Positions 1 to 9,697 are shown, counted from the stretch's first letter. The stretch: DNA of 64,000 bases from Rouxiella chamberiensis (GCF_026967475.1 NZ_CP114058.1:3968001-4032000), one strand, 5' to 3'. The notes: generated from the sequence alone by a model not told the origin. Program-made: numbers and translations.

Positions 1-315
1 TGGCTGATTGGCATTCCTGCGCCTGACGCACTCAAAGCCGCCAGCATCATGGCGACCAAGCTTGTCACCAACGAATTTGTCGCAATGATTGATTTAAAGA
101 AAATCGCGACCGAATTGTCGCCGCGCGGGTTGGGCATTCTTTCCGTATTCCTGGTCTCTTTCGCCAACTTTGCGTCCATCGGCATTGTGGCGGGCGCGAT
201 TAAGGGGCTGAATGAAAATCAGGGCAACGTGGTGTCTCGCTACGCGCTGAAACTGGTTTATGGCTCGACGCTGGTCAGCCTGCTCTCCGCCGCGTTCGCG
301 GGATTAGTGTTGTAA
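1..315 (+). CDS. nupC: NupC-type nucleoside permease, C-terminal part
   Basis: The reading frame is open from the first base and ends at TAA 313-315, so only the last 104 residues are present. It carries the conserved end of concentrative nucleoside transporters: [13 protein letters not shown], then [20 protein letters not shown] and a final hydrophobic segment. The family imports nucleosides by H+ symport across the inner membrane. The match to E. coli NupC is close along the whole visible part; the related NupX is the alternative. The gene ends at a shared terminator that faces the lipoprotein gene on the other strand. Confidence 0.9.
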   Translation, partial: WLIGIPAPDALKAASIMATKLVTNEFVAMIDLKKIATELSPRGLGILSVFLVSFANFASIGIVAGAIKGLNENQGNVVSRYALKLVYGSTLVSLLSAAFAGLVL

Positions 316-331
316 ATTATTGGCATAAAGT

Positions 332-361
332 AAAAACCCGGCCACTGCGCCGGGTTTTTTT
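332..361. terminator. Bidirectional Rho-independent terminator
   Basis: A perfect 11-bp stem (AAAAACCCGGC / GCCGGGTTTTT) encloses the loop CACTGC, with T runs on both sides. It lies between the convergent nupC and lipoprotein genes and can serve both. Confidence 0.9.
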
Positions 362-363
362 GT

Positions 364-831
364 CTAGAAATCAACACACGCAGAATTGTCGACCTGCATG
401 ACGGAATCCTGCTGGAACTGCTGTTTATACAGAGCGCGGATCTCGCCGATTTTCTTCTGCGCTTCGGCGCTGTCTTCATGAATCAGCACCAATGCCTTGC
501 TGTTTTCCTTAATCACCACGCCTTCGCTGCGCAGCCATTGCCCCTTGGCATCGAACACGCTCAGGCCGTCCTTGAAGCGCGGCGTCACCGTTTTATCGAC
601 AAAGGTCTGCCATTGTGCGGCGCTGACCGGTGCCGCGTTATGACGACTTAACCCAAAGTACAGGGTGGTTTGCCTCATCGGGTTGCCGGTTTTGCAGGTC
701 AGGGCAGGCGTCGGTTTGGCGGCTACTTCAGTAGCCTGTGGCGGAAAAGGCGCTTGCGGCGCGGGTCGCGGGGCAGCGCAGCCGGTCAAGGCGAACGCCA
801 CGCAGGCGGCAAACAAAGCAGGGGTCTTCAT
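364..831 (-). CDS. DUF3574 family lipoprotein
   Basis: This encodes 155 residues. The start was set at ATG 831 because it opens a lipoprotein signal (MKTPALFAACVAFALTGCAA) with lipobox LTGC, and AAGGAA precedes it. The longer frame upstream has no signal logic. A Pro/Ala-rich linker follows the Cys, then the globular part (TTLYFGLSR, VTPRFKDGLSVFDAKGQW, LVLIHEDS), which I recognise as the DUF3574 pattern. No function is known to me for this family. The mature protein should be anchored to a membrane and face the periplasm. It is convergent with nupC and sits apart from the rhamnose genes, so no functional link is claimed. Confidence 0.8.
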   Translation of the reverse strand: MKTPALFAACVAFALTGCAAPRPAPQAPFPPQATEVAAKPTPALTCKTGNPMRQTTLYFGLSRHNAAPVSAAQWQTFVDKTVTPRFKDGLSVFDAKGQWLRSEGVVIKENSKALVLIHEDSAEAQKKIGEIRALYKQQFQQDSVMQVDNSACVDF

Positions 832-978
832 GACAGATTCCTTGTGATTGACTATTAATGACGGTGCGCTTTTTCCGCACCGTCTGCGCCGCACTCTGCA
901 AGACAATGTTATCGCACGCGGCCGCTGACCCCATCATAGAGTCTGGCCGCTCGAATCGCCAATCACCTGACGTATTGA

Positions 979-1017
979 AAACCCCCGCTATTTTACGTCT
1001 CGCTGCGCGGGTAGCGG
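979..1017 (-). terminator. Possible aldA terminator
   Basis: On the minus strand, just after aldA, CCGCTA and TAGCGG can pair around a 21-nt loop. The second arm is followed by GGG and TTTT. The loop is long, so this is only a candidate. Confidence 0.35.
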
Positions 1018-1024
1018 CGTAAGC

Positions 1025-2463
1025 CTACTGATATTGAAGATAGGCGACGTGAGTCTGCAAATACTCCTCCAGACCATGACGACCATCCGCGCCGCCAATC
1101 CCGGACTTACGCCAGCCCGCATGGAAGCCCTGCATCGCCTCGAAGTTTTCCCGATTCACATAGGTTTCGCCAAACTTGAGTTTTTTAGCGCCGTCATCGC
1201 GGTATTGATATTTTGCGTGTAGATAGCCGACGTCAGGCCATATTCGCTGTCATTTGCCAGCGTAATCACTTCTTCGAGCGTTTTGAAGGTGGTGACGGGA
1301 AGTACGGGGCCGAAAATTTCATGCTGCATGATGTCCATGTCCTGACGCACATCGGTCAGGATGGTGGGCTGGAAGAAGAAGCCCCTGTCACCGGCCCGTT
1401 TGCCGCCGAGCAGCACTTTCGCGCCCTGCTCGACGGCGGCAGCGACTTTGTCCTCAACCCGTTGCAGGGCATCGGCGCTGATGAGCGGCCCCATATCCAG
1501 ATCGTTCTCCTCGGCGGTATCACCAAATTTCACCTGTTCGAACGCCTGGCTCAACCGGGTCATGAACTGGTCATAAATCTCTTCCTGCACATATAGACGT
1601 TCGGCGCAGTTACATACCTGTCCGGTATTGATCACGCGAGAACTGACGATGGCCTTCACCGCGAGGTCGAGGTCGGCATCGTTCATGACGATGGCCGGTG
1701 CCTTGCCGCCCAGCTCCAGCGAAACTTTGGTCACGTTTTGCGCGGCGGCTATCATGGTCTGAATTCCGGCGTTTACGCTGCCCGTCAGGCTGACCATGCC
1801 GACTTTCGGGTTGGCGGCGAGCTCGTGGCCGACCACAGGGCCGGTGCCGGTTACCAGATTGAAGACGCCTTTCGGCAGGCCAATCTCGTCGACGATTTCG
1901 GCAAAGATAATGGCGTTGTTCGGCGTCGGTTCGCTGGGTTTGATAACGATGGTGTTGCCGGTCAGCAGGGCGGGCGCGGCTTTACGGGCAATCAGAAAGA
2001 ACGGGAAGTTCCACGGCAAGATACCGGTGGTAACGCCGATGGCTTTCTTGAACACCAGGATATTTTCGTTCGGCCGATCGCTCTGAACAATTTCGCCCTC
2101 ATAGCGGCGCGCCCATTCGGCGACGTAGTCCAGGTAGTCGGCGGTAAACAGCACCTCGGTTTGCGCCAATCCGCGCGTCTTGCCGCCTTCGGCGATAATG
2201 GTGTCGGTGATTTCTGCCTCGCGCTGACGAATGCCTTGCGCAATCTTGTGCAGATACACGCCACGTTCAACCGCAGGCAGTGCCTCCCAGCCGTCCTGCG
2301 CGGCGTGCGCGGCATCGATGGCGCGTCTGGCATCTTCGGCGCGGCCTTCCGGCACCTGCGAGATAACACGCTCGGTGGCGGGATTAATCACATCAATCCA
2401 TTGGTCACTCTGGTTTTCTACAAACTGGCCGTCGATATACATGCGCTGTTGAATAATAGTCAT
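1025..2463 (-). CDS. aldA: Lactaldehyde dehydrogenase AldA (frame broken by one base)
   Basis: NAD-dependent aldehyde dehydrogenase that oxidises L-lactaldehyde, the product of rhamnose breakdown, to L-lactate in the cytoplasm. Conserved ALDH parts are present in order: ILPWNFPFF, GNTIVIKPSEPTP, the LELGGKAP glutamate region, and the catalytic Cys in TGQVCNCAER. The uncorrected frame stops at 1156 after 435 residues with a nonsense tail. Adding one A to the A run at 1181-1186 (T on the plus strand) gives ALKKLKFGETYVNREN and the rest of the family C-terminus to TAG 1025-1027, about 479 residues as in E. coli. AGGAG precedes ATG 2463. A RhaS-type site lies upstream, divergent from rhaT, which ties the enzyme to rhamnose use. 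Confidence 0.9.
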
Positions 2464-2527
2464 GGGCAGATTCTCCTGTGATAGCGGGTGTTTATTCCTT
2501 CAACATGACGCAGTTTTCGGCGCGCGA

Positions 2528-2577
2528 CCTTTTCGTTATTGCCACAGAAATGGTCAGCATGGCAAAAATGGGCGGGT
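2528..2577 (-). promoter_or_regulatory. RhaS-type operator upstream of aldA
   Basis: Two 17-bp half-sites separated by exactly 16 bp, the geometry of the E. coli rhaBAD RhaS site. Read on the minus strand, the promoter-proximal half TGGCAATAACGAAAAGG matches 15 of 17 bases of the half-site upstream of rhaB in this window. The distal half is weaker (ACCCG...TTTTTGCC). By analogy with rhaB, transcription would begin near 2496, leaving a leader of about 33 nt with AGGAG before aldA. No good CRP site is seen at the matching offset. Confidence 0.7.
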
Positions 2578-2665
2578 TGGCACAATCTACCCTGCAAAAC
2601 GTCTCTTTGGCCTTTTGGGGCAAGGCGGGAGCTGAAAACGGCCAAAAACGGGCAGAAAGAGAATT

Positions 2666-2761
2666 TGTGATCGCTGTCGGTGAAATCTCGTTAATTTCGC
2701 CAGAATTATCGTAGGGTGGGCAACCATACAGAGGTTGCGCGTGGTGACAACTCCTTAGACT
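2666..2761 (+). promoter_or_regulatory. rhaT promoter: CRP site, RhaS site and -10
   Basis: TGTGATCGCTGTCGGT at 2666-2681 is a CRP-like site centred at 2673.5. It lies 11.5 bp before a RhaS-like inverted repeat at 2685-2734 (ATCTCGTTAATTTCGCC, 16-bp spacer, GGGCAACCATACAGAGG). TAGACT at 2756-2761 is the same -10 hexamer as at rhaB. The CRP-to-RhaS offset equals that at rhaB exactly; the RhaS-to-minus-10 gap is 2 bp longer. Half-site identity to rhaB is about 9 of 17, so the spacing carries much of the argument. The whole 2464-2824 gap is taken up by the two divergent control regions. Confidence 0.65.
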
Positions 2762-2824
2762 CCTTCGTATGCAGGAAGCCGCTTATTTCCTGTTCGCCTC
2801 AACTCTACGAAGGAATAAACAAAA

Positions 2825-3859
2825 ATGAATAACGCAATCCTGCTAGGCATTATGTGGCACTTTATCGGCGCCACCAGTGCGGCCTGTTTCTATGCTCCCT
2901 TCAAAAAAGTACGCAACTGGTCCTGGGAAACCATGTGGTCGGTAGGCGGCGTCATGTCGTGGCTCATCCTGCCGTGGGCGGTCAGCGCCATTCTGCTGCC
3001 CGATTTTTGGCAATATTATCGCTCGTTCAGCCTTTCCACGCTGCTGCCGGTGTTTCTGTTTGGTGCCATGTGGGGCATCGGGAACATCAATTACGGATTG
3101 ACCATGCGCTATCTCGGCATGTCGATGGGGATTGGTATCGCGATTGGCGTGACGCTGGTGGTCGGCACGCTCATGACACCTCTGCTGCAAGGCCGTTTTG
3201 TCGAACTGTTCAGCTCGGCTGGCGGGCGGTTAACCTTGCTGGGTGTTCTGGTTGCTCTGGTGGGCGTCGCCATCGTTTCGCGGGCGGGGTTGCTGAAAGA
3301 GCGGGCGATGGGCGTGACCGCGCAGGAGTTCAACCTGAAAAAAGGGCTGGTTCTCGCGGTGTTGTGCGGTATTTTCTCCGCAGGCATGTCTTTCGCCATG
3401 GACGCCGCCAAACCCATGCATGAGGCTGCCGCGGCGCTCGGCATCGACCCGCTTTATGTGGCGTTGCCAAGCTACGTGGTGATTATGGGCGGCGGGGCCA
3501 TCGTCAATCTGGCCTACTGCTTCATTCGTCTGGCAACCAAAAAAGAGCTGTCAGTCAAGGCCGATTTCTCGGTGGCGAAACCTCTGCTGCTGGCGAATGT
3601 CTGCTTTGCGCTGCTCGGCGGCACCATGTGGTATCTGCAATTCTTCTTCTATGCCTGGGGCCACGCCAGAATTCCGGCGCAGTACGACTTCATCAGCTGG
3701 ATGCTGCACATGAGTTTCTATGTGCTGTGTGGCGGGTTGGTCGGGTTGATCATGAAAGAGTGGAAAAACGTCGGTCAGCGTCCGGTGGGCGTATTGAGCG
3801 TGGGTTGTCTGGTCATCGTGATGGCGGCGAATATAGTAGGGCTGGGGATGGCGTCCTGA
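2825..3859 (+). CDS. rhaT: L-rhamnose/H+ symporter RhaT
   Basis: Inner-membrane symporter of 344 residues, the family length, with about ten hydrophobic segments. It takes up L-rhamnose with protons. It is nearly colinear with E. coli Rha[21 protein letters not shown] at the N-terminus, [39 protein letters not shown], and a hydrophobic C-terminus. AAGGAA lies 10 bases before ATG 2825. It is divergent from aldA and convergent with rhaR, whose last 47 bases overlap its 3' end. Confidence 0.96.
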   Translation: MNNAILLGIMWHFIGATSAACFYAPFKKVRNWSWETMWSVGGVMSWLILPWAVSAILLPDFWQYYRSFSLSTLLPVFLFGAMWGIGNINYGLTMRYLGMSMGIGIAIGVTLVVGTLMTPLLQGRFVELFSSAGGRLTLLGVLVALVGVAIVSRAGLLKERAMGVTAQEFNLKKGLVLAVLCGIFSAGMSFAMDAAKPMHEAAAALGIDPLYVALPSYVVIMGGGAIVNLAYCFIRLATKKELSVKADFSVAKPLLLANVCFALLGGTMWYLQFFFYAWGHARIPAQYDFISWMLHMSFYVLCGGLVGLIMKEWKNVGQRPVGVLSVGCLVIVMAANIVGLGMAS

Positions 3860-4682
3860 ATTGCTGACGCCACGCGCTTGGCGTCATGCCAGTTTCACGC
3901 GTAAATACCACGGAAAAATAGTTGCTGTCGTCAAAGCCGCAGGAGGCAGCAACTTCCCCAATCAGGCGTTCGCTGCTGCGCAGCAGATGCTTCGCCTGAC
4001 ACAGTTGCAGCTGGCGCAGATAGTGGCCAATGCTCATTCCCGTTTGCTGTCGAAACAACTGCTTTAATCCCCGTTCGGATAGGGCATTCTGCCGGCAAAA
4101 AGTGGCCAGACAGAGATTTTTGCCGACGTCCGCCTGAATGGCCGACATCAGTAGATCCAGCTGTTCCCCTTCCGGCAGGGCATAGGCGCGGTCGGCGGCG
4201 TAGCGATGGCGTTTGAGAATCAGCGCCAATTGCAGAAACAGCGCTTCGGTAAGTTGCAGGGAAAGCACGTCGGTTTTACGACACTCCTGCACCAGCTGCA
4301 AAATCACGCCACGCGCAAGCGCCATGCCGCGCGTGGTCAATCGCCAGTGTGCGGAACCTTCCTCCTCCTCGCGAGGCAGCATTTCAGACCAGTTCAGCCC
4401 CAGCTTGAAGCGCTCGGGGCAGTAGATGATGTTGTCGAGTACCAAATCATTGACCGCATCGTAGCTGTGGCAGTCCGTCTCGCGAATATAGAAAATATCG
4501 CCACAGGTCACGAGCCACGGCCGATCGTTCAATACGTGCAGGCCGTTGCCGCGCCACACAATCACGATTTCGCAAAATTCATGGGTGTGGGGCGGAAAGG
4601 ACGGCTGCGGCGCGCGATCGGCGACCGCCACCGGCATCAGGTCCGAGGGAATATAGTCGGCTTTCGGCAGACGAAGGGTCAT
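3813..4682 (-). CDS. rhaR: RhaR, AraC-family activator of rhaSR
   Basis: AraC/XylS-family regulator that binds L-rhamnose and activates the rhaSR promoter. The N-terminal cupin part ([21 protein letters not shown]) and two C-terminal helix-turn-helix motifs ([38 protein letters not shown]) match E. coli RhaR. ATG 4682 has GAGG just upstream; an in-frame ATG at 4694 abuts the rhaS stop but has no ribosome site, so the shorter start is preferred. The two genes form an operon with almost no gap. The C-terminal tail after WRQQF runs through the end of rhaT on the other strand and has no family counterpart. Confidence 0.93.
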   Translation of the reverse strand: MTLRLPKADYIPSDLMPVAVADRAPQPSFPPHTHEFCEIVIVWRGNGLHVLNDRPWLVTCGDIFYIRETDCHSYDAVNDLVLDNIIYCPERFKLGLNWSEMLPREEEEGSAHWRLTTRGMALARGVILQLVQECRKTDVLSLQLTEALFLQLALILKRHRYAADRAYALPEGEQLDLLMSAIQADVGKNLCLATFCRQNALSERGLKQLFRQQTGMSIGHYLRQLQLCQAKHLLRSSERLIGEVAASCGFDDSNYFSVVFTRETGMTPSAWRQQFRTPSPALLYSPPSR

Positions 4683-4694
4683 AGGGCCTCGCAT

Positions 4695-5518
4695 TCAGTT
4701 CATATGCTGGCGGACATTGCGCGGCGCGTAGCCAAATTCGCGCTTGAACAGCGTCGAAAAATGGTTGCTGTCGCCGAAACCGCATTGAAAGGCAATGTCT
4801 GTCACCCGCATGTCGCTGTGGCGCAGCAGATGCCGCGATTGCAGCAGGCGCAGCCGGTTAAGGTAGCGCTGCGGCGTGCTACCGGTCTGTTGTTTCAATT
4901 GACGATGCAGCGTGCGCAGCGACAGCGAAAAGTGGCTCGCGACCTCGTCCCAGTCAATCTCTTCGCTGTAATGTTCGTTAAGCCAGTCGAGGAGATGCCG
5001 CAGACGACTCTCCTGATTGCTGCTCTCCTGCATGCTGCGGCCCTGGCGCAACAACACCAGCAACTGCATAAAGCGCAACTCCTGTTCGGCCTGCTCTTCC
5101 AGCGAAAAAGTTCCGCCTTGCGCGGCAGTTGCGCGATCAGCGCCTTGGCCTGCGCCATCACTTTATTGTTGATTCGCCAAAGCGACGGATAATTGCCGTC
5201 ACTTTCCTGCGGCAGCAGGTCGCGTAATCCGGAAAGAAAACGGAACGCGTCGGGACCGCGATACAGCACATTGGTCAGGTGCAGATTGTCGGTCTGTTCA
5301 TACAGATGGCGGTCGTGATCCCGCACGAAACAGACGCAGCCGCCGCATAATGTCTGCGGCTGACCATTAAAGACGTGGATGCCGCTGCCTTGCTCGACGA
5401 GCACAATCTCATGAAAATCATGATGATGTTCGGGAAAGGCGCTCTGTGGCGCGCGAGGCTCCACGGCAATTGAAAATCCACCGGCCGGGAAAAAATCAAC
5501 GCTGTGCAAGATGGTCAT
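4695..5518 (-). CDS. rhaS: RhaS, AraC-family activator of rhamnose genes (frame broken by one base)
   Basis: AraC-family regulator that, with rhamnose bound, activates rhaBAD and rhaT. The N-terminal sensor domain ([53 protein letters not shown]) is in one frame; the DNA-binding domain ([36 protein letters not shown]) is in another. Adding one T (coding strand) to the run at 5105-5109 joins them as [19 protein letters not shown], about 275 residues against 278 in E. coli. ATG 5518 has GAGGTG six bases upstream; the GTG at 5527 is inside that ribosome site and is rejected. Divergent from rhaB. Confidence 0.9.
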
Positions 5519-5577
5519 TTTTAACACCTCATTAATAAATTCGTAACCGATGGTAATAATGCACGCAGAACTTTACC

Positions 5578-5623
5578 TTGAATTTTTGACGGTGAAATCA
5601 TCTTGGCAGACGGATTTTTCAAG
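5578..5623 (-). promoter_or_regulatory. Candidate RhaR site upstream of rhaS
   Basis: CTTGAATTTTTGAC and a matching inverted arm ending in TTCAAG bracket the region where the rhaSR activator should bind. Only the outer six bases pair perfectly. This is inferred from position and partial symmetry; I have no RhaR consensus to test it against. Confidence 0.25.
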
Positions 5624-5692
5624 AAGCAGGGGAAATGATTCAGAAATGCGGCAAGCGTCACAGCTTGCCGGGGCCGGAGCAAAAGAAAAAAG

Positions 5693-5708
5693 TGTGAGCT
5701 GCTTCAAG
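5693..5708 (+). promoter_or_regulatory. CRP site of the rhaBADM promoter
   Basis: TGTGAGCTGCTTCAAG matches 8 of the 10 conserved positions of the CRP consensus. Its centre, 5700.5, falls 92.5 bp before the predicted start point at 5793, the offset known for the E. coli rhaBAD CRP site. Confidence 0.7.
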
Positions 5709-5711
5709 GCT

Positions 5712-5761
5712 ATCTTTGCGCAATTGCCAGCCTGTGTTGTGCATTGGCAGTTACGAAAAGG
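5712..5761 (+). promoter_or_regulatory. RhaS operator of the rhaBADM promoter
   Basis: Half-sites ATCTTTGCGCAATTGCC (5712-5728) and TGGCAGTTACGAAAAGG (5745-5761) are inverted repeats with a 16-bp spacer, the 17-16-17 layout of E. coli rhaI2. The E. coli half-sites, as I recall them, differ at only a few positions. Confidence 0.88.
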
Positions 5762-5780
5762 CGGGAAATCTGGCGGATTT

Positions 5781-5793
5781 TAGACTGGTGTCA
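5781..5793 (+). promoter_or_regulatory. rhaB -10 box and predicted start point
   Basis: TAGACT at 5781-5786 lies 20 bp after the RhaS site, in the context ATTTTAGACTGGT shared with E. coli. The start point predicted from the RhaS position is the A at 5793, giving a 24-nt leader before rhaB ATG 5817, as in E. coli. Confidence 0.75.
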
Positions 5794-5816
5794 TTCATCA
5801 GCCGGGAAGAAATCCA

Positions 5817-7313
5817 ATGACCCTTCGCCATATTGTTGCTATTGACCTTGGGGCCTCCAGTGGCCGCATCATGCTGGCCCGCTCCGACCTCGAACAGGGC
5901 CTGCTGACGCTGCGCGAAGTCAGCCGTTTTGCCAATCATCTGGTACATATCGATGAACATGAATGCTGGGATGTTGACGCGCTGGAGCAGGCCATTCGGG
6001 CCGGTTTGCAGCAGCTGGACGACGAAGGTATCACGCTGGACAGTCTCGGCATCGATACCTGGGGTGTCGATTTTGTGTTACTGGATGCCGATGGACAGCG
6101 TCTGGCACCCGCTGTCTCTTATCGCGACAGGCGCACGCATGGTGTAATGGCAAAGGCGCAGGCCGAACTGAGCCGCGAGGCGATTTACAAACAGACCGGC
6201 ATTCAGTTTCTGCCGTTCAACAGCCTGTATCAAATGCGTGCCGTGACTCAGCACCAGCCCGAGCTGGTTGACGCTATCGCGCACGTGCTGCAAATCCCCG
6301 ATTATCTGCATTATCGTCTGACCGGCGAGCTGTGCTGGGAATACACCAACGCCACGACCACCCAGATGCTGAATATCGAAAGCGGCGAATGGGACAGCAA
6401 ACTGCTGCATTGGGCGGGGGCGAAAGCGGCGTGGTTTGGCCGCCCGTCACAGCCTGGCCACACCGTAGGAAGCTGGACCAACGCGCACGGCAAGGCAGTG
6501 CCCGTGATTGCCGTCGCCACTCACGACACCGCGAGCGCGGTGCTCGGTACGCCGCTCGCGGAAGCCGATGCGGCCTATCTCTCTTCGGGCACCTGGTCGC
6601 TGATGGGCTTCGAAAGCCCCGCACCCTTTACCGGCCGCGCGGCGCTCGAGGCCAATATCACCAATGAAGGCGGTGCAGAAGGCCGCTATCGGGTGCTGAA
6701 AAACATCATGGGTCTATGGCTGTTGCAGCGCGTGTGCGACGAGTTGCACATCGACGATTTCTGTCCGCTTATCGACGAGGCTTCTCGGCAACCCGCCTGC
6801 CGCTGGCTCGTCAATCCCAACGACGACCGCTTTATCAACCCTTCCAGCATGGTGCGCGAGATTCAGGACGCCTGTGTCGAAAATGCCATGCCTCAGCCGC
6901 AGACGGCCGCCGAACTGGCGCGCTGCATCTTCGACAGTCTGGCGCTGCTTTATCGTCAGGTGCTTGACGAGCTGGCCATCGTGCGCGGCAGACCCTTTAC
7001 CCAGCTGCATATCGTCGGCGGCGGCTGCCAGAACCATTTCCTCAATCAGCTGTGCGCCAACGCCTGCAATCTGCCGGTGATGGCCGGTCCCATTGAAGCA
7101 TCGACGCTCGGCAATATTGGCTGTCAGCTTATCGCGCTGGGCGACATTCAAGACGTCGGCGCCTTCCGCCAGCACGTTGCCGAACATTTTCCGCCACATC
7201 AAATCTATCCGCATTCCGATAGCGTCTTCGCTGCCCACTGGCCGCGTTTTCAGGCGCTGAGCCAACCCAAAAGGAATTCTGCTTATGACCAAGCTTATCG
7301 ACCAGGCATTTGA
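5817..7313 (+). CDS. rhaB: Rhamnulokinase RhaB
   Basis: FGGY-family kinase that phosphorylates L-rhamnulose with ATP to rhamnulose-1-phosphate. The N-terminal phosphate loop [14 protein letters not shown], the [12 protein letters not shown] segment and the C-terminal [17 protein letters not shown] motif are intact. First gene of rhaBADM, behind CRP and RhaS sites. As read it has 498 residues and overlaps rhaA by 29 bp with an unusual tail ([16 protein letters not shown]). If the A run at 7269-7272 lost one A, the end becomes QPKKEFCL with a TGA overlapping the rhaA ATG, close to the E. coli end and length (489). The latter is likely the true end. Confidence 0.95.
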   Translation: MTLRHIVAIDLGASSGRIMLARSDLEQGLLTLREVSRFANHLVHIDEHECWDVDALEQAIRAGLQQLDDEGITLDSLGIDTWGVDFVLLDADGQRLAPAVSYRDRRTHGVMAKAQAELSREAIYKQTGIQFLPFNSLYQMRAVTQHQPELVDAIAHVLQIPDYLHYRLTGELCWEYTNATTTQMLNIESGEWDSKLLHWAGAKAAWFGRPSQPGHTVGSWTNAHGKAVPVIAVATHDTASAVLGTPLAEADAAYLSSGTWSLMGFESPAPFTGRAALEANITNEGGAEGRYRVLKNIMGLWLLQRVCDELHIDDFCPLIDEASRQPACRWLVNPNDDRFINPSSMVREIQDACVENAMPQPQTAAELARCIFDSLALLYRQVLDELAIVRGRPFTQLHIVGGGCQNHFLNQLCANACNLPVMAGPIEASTLGNIGCQLIALGDIQDVGAFRQHVAEHFPPHQIYPHSDSVFAAHWPRFQALSQPKRNSAYDQAYRPGI

Positions 7314-8540
7314 ACTGGCAAAACAACGCTTTGCCGCCGTGGGCGTGGATGTCGATGCCGCGCTGGCAAAACTCGACACTCTGCCAATCTCGATGCACTG
7401 CTGGCAGGGCGATGATGTACGCGGTTTCGAGAATCCGCAGGGCGCGCTGACCGGCGGTATTCAGGCGACCGGCAATTATCCCGGTCGTGCCACCAACGCC
7501 GTTGAACTGCGCGCCGATCTGGACAAGGCGATGTCGCTTATCCCCGGTCCCAAACGTCTCAACCTGCACGCTATCTACCTTGAAAGTGATTCGCCGGTCG
7601 AGCGCACGGATATCGAGCCGAAACATTTTAGCAACTGGGTCGAATGGGCCAAAAAGACGGCATCGGGCTGGACTTCAACCCGACCTGTTTCTCCCATGAA
7701 CACAGCGCCGACGGGTTTACGCTTTCCAGCGCCAGCGCGGAAATCCGCCAGTTCTGGATTGAGCACTGCAAGGCCAGCCGCAAGGTTTCCGCCTCGTTCG
7801 GCGAACAGCTCGGCACGCCGTCGGTGATGAATATCTGGGTGCCGGACGGCATGAAAGACCTGACCGTTGACCGTTTGGGTCCGCGCCAGCGCCTGATGAA
7901 TTCCCTCGACGAGATAATCAAAGAGAAACTGGATCCGGCGCAGCACATCGATGCGGTCGAAAGCAAGCTGTTCGGCATCGGCGCGGAAAGCTACACCGTC
8001 GGGTCCAACGAATTTTTCCTGGGCTACGCCGCCAGCCGCCAGACCGCGCTCACGCTCGATGCCGGCCATTTCCATCCGACCGAAGTCATTTCCGACAAGA
8101 TTTCCACCGCGATGCTTTATGTTCCGCGTCTGCTGCTGCACGTCAGCCGTCCGGTGCGCTGGGACAGCGATCACGTGGTCATTCTGGATGACGAAACCCA
8201 GGCCATCGCCAACGAAATAGTTCGAAACCAGCTGTTCGACAAGGTCCATATCGGCCTCGACTTCTTCGATGCCTCGATTAACCGCATTGCCGCCTGGGTC
8301 ATCGGTACGCGCAACGCCAAAAAAGCGCTGCTGCGCGCGCTGCTGGAACCTGTCGATCAACTGCGCAAGGCCGAAAACGAAGGCGACTACACCCTGCGTC
8401 TGGCGCTGCTCGAAGAACAGAAATCGCTGCCGTGGCAGGCGGTGTGGGAAACCTATTGTCTGCGCAACGACGTGCCCGCCGATGCAGGCTGGATAACCGA
8501 TGTGCGCCGTTACGAACAACAAATACTCCGTCAACGTTAA
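7285..8540 (+). CDS. rhaA: L-rhamnose isomerase RhaA (frame broken by one base)
   Basis: Metal-dependent isomerase converting L-rhamnose to L-rhamnulose, first step of the pathway. The N-terminal part ([38 protein letters not shown]) is in one frame and the rest ([53 protein letters not shown]) in the next. One extra A in the run 7651-7655 restores [18 protein letters not shown] and a protein of 418 residues, against 419 in E. coli. Second gene of rhaBADM; the broken frame is read as a sequence error because both halves are otherwise fully conserved. Confidence 0.92.
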
Positions 8541-8549
8541 GGATTTATC

Positions 8550-9392
8550 ATGCAAAGCATTCTTTCTTCGTGGTTTGTGCAGGGAATGGTGAAGGCCACC
8601 GGCGATATGTGGTTGAAGGGGTGGGACGAACGCAACGGCGGCAATATCAGCCTGCGTCTTCTCGAAGAGGAAGTGGCACCGTTCCAGGCCGATTTTGTTG
8701 CCGAACCGCGCCGCATCGAACTTACCCAGCCTGCGCCCGCGCTGGGCAACTGCTGGTTTCTGGTTACCGGCTCCGGCAAGTTTTTCCGCAACGTGCAGCT
8801 GGATCCGGCCGACAGTCTGGTGTTGCTGAAAGTCAGCGCGGACGGATTGTCGTATCAAATTCACTGGGGGCTGGTGAACGGCGGCGTGCCAACGTCCGAA
8901 CTGGCCTCGCATTTCCAGTCGCACTGCGTGCGCAAACAGCTGACCAACGGCAGCGACCGCGTGATCATGCATTGTCACGCGACCAACTTTATTGCCCTGA
9001 GCTATGTGCTTGAGCTGGACGCCGCCCGTTTCACCCGCCAACTGTGGGAAGGCAGCACTGAATGTCTGGTGGTGTTCCCGGACGGCGTGGGGATTGTGCC
9101 GTGGATGGTTCCGGGCACCGACGGCATCGGCGAGAAAACCGCGGAGCAGATGAAATCGCACAGTCTGGTGCTATGGCCGTTCCACGGCATTTTTGGTGCA
9201 GGCCCTACGCTGGACGAGACGTTTGGTCTGATAGACACCGCCGAAAAGTCCTCGGAAGTGCTGGTAAAAGTCATCTCGATGGGCGGGATGAAGCAGACCA
9301 TTTCCACACAGGAGCTTATCGCGCTCGGCAAACGTTTTGGCGTAACGCCGTGGCCCGAGGCGCTGCATCTGGATAAACGCCATGTTGCGTAA
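8550..9392 (+). CDS. rhaD: Rhamnulose-1-phosphate aldolase RhaD
   Basis: Class II zinc aldolase that cleaves rhamnulose-1-phosphate to dihydroxyacetone phosphate and L-lactaldehyde, the substrate of AldA. The family signature is present: [12 protein letters not shown] near residue 30, [15 protein letters not shown], the metal site [13 protein letters not shown], and [20 protein letters not shown]. It has 280 residues, 6 more than E. coli RhaD, from the C-terminal end [19 protein letters not shown] precedes ATG 8550, 9 bp after rhaA. The last 11 bases overlap rhaM. Confidence 0.95.
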   Translation: MQSILSSWFVQGMVKATGDMWLKGWDERNGGNISLRLLEEEVAPFQADFVAEPRRIELTQPAPALGNCWFLVTGSGKFFRNVQLDPADSLVLLKVSADGLSYQIHWGLVNGGVPTSELASHFQSHCVRKQLTNGSDRVIMHCHATNFIALSYVLELDAARFTRQLWEGSTECLVVFPDGVGIVPWMVPGTDGIGEKTAEQMKSHSLVLWPFHGIFGAGPTLDETFGLIDTAEKSSEVLVKVISMGGMKQTISTQELIALGKRFGVTPWPEALHLDKRHVA

Positions 9393-9696
9393 AGCCTTCG
9401 TCATGCAGGTTCATCCGCACGCGCATGAAGAGTATGCGCGGCGGCATGCGCCTATCTGGCCCGAGCTTGAACAGACGCTGAAAGCGCACGGCGCGCATCA
9501 CTACAGCATTTTTCTGGATGACACCCGAGATTTGCTGTTTGCCGTGGTGGAAATCGAATCGCAGGCGCGCTGGGACGCCGTGGCGCAAACCGAAGTCTGC
9601 CAACGCTGGTGGGCTTCGATGAGCGAACTGATGCCGTCCAATCCGGATAACAGCCCGGTCAGTCAGGCACTGAAACCCGTGTTTTATCTTGAGTAA
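9382..9696 (+). CDS. rhaM: L-rhamnose mutarotase RhaM
   Basis: Small enzyme of 104 residues, the family length, that interconverts alpha and beta anomers of L-rhamnose so that RhaA gets its preferred form. Conserved parts are [22 protein letters not shown], with the catalytic-type His, and [10 protein letters not shown]. It overlaps rhaD by 11 bp and closes the operon before a terminator, so translation is probably coupled. Confidence 0.93.
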   Translation: MLRKAFVMQVHPHAHEEYARRHAPIWPELEQTLKAHGAHHYSIFLDDTRDLLFAVVEIESQARWDAVAQTEVCQRWWASMSELMPSNPDNSPVSQALKPVFYLE

Positions 9697-9697
9697 C

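Noticed and set aside
2478..2714. Small plus-strand frame between aldA and rhaT
   Set aside because: It covers the two RhaS-type sites and the CRP-like site; no homology and no ribosome site.
2761..2814. Inverted repeat TCCTTCGTA / TACGAAGGA covering the rhaT ribosome site, as an RNA switch
   Set aside because: The predicted rhaT start point near 2766-2768 leaves most of the first arm outside the transcript.
5550..5783. Small plus-strand frame before rhaB
   Set aside because: It overlaps the CRP and RhaS sites and the rhaB -10 box.
7575..9161. Minus-strand frame of 528 codons opposite rhaA and rhaD
   Set aside because: It is the shadow of two conserved genes; no family features, no ribosome site, and rich in His, Gln and Arg as is usual for antisense frames here.
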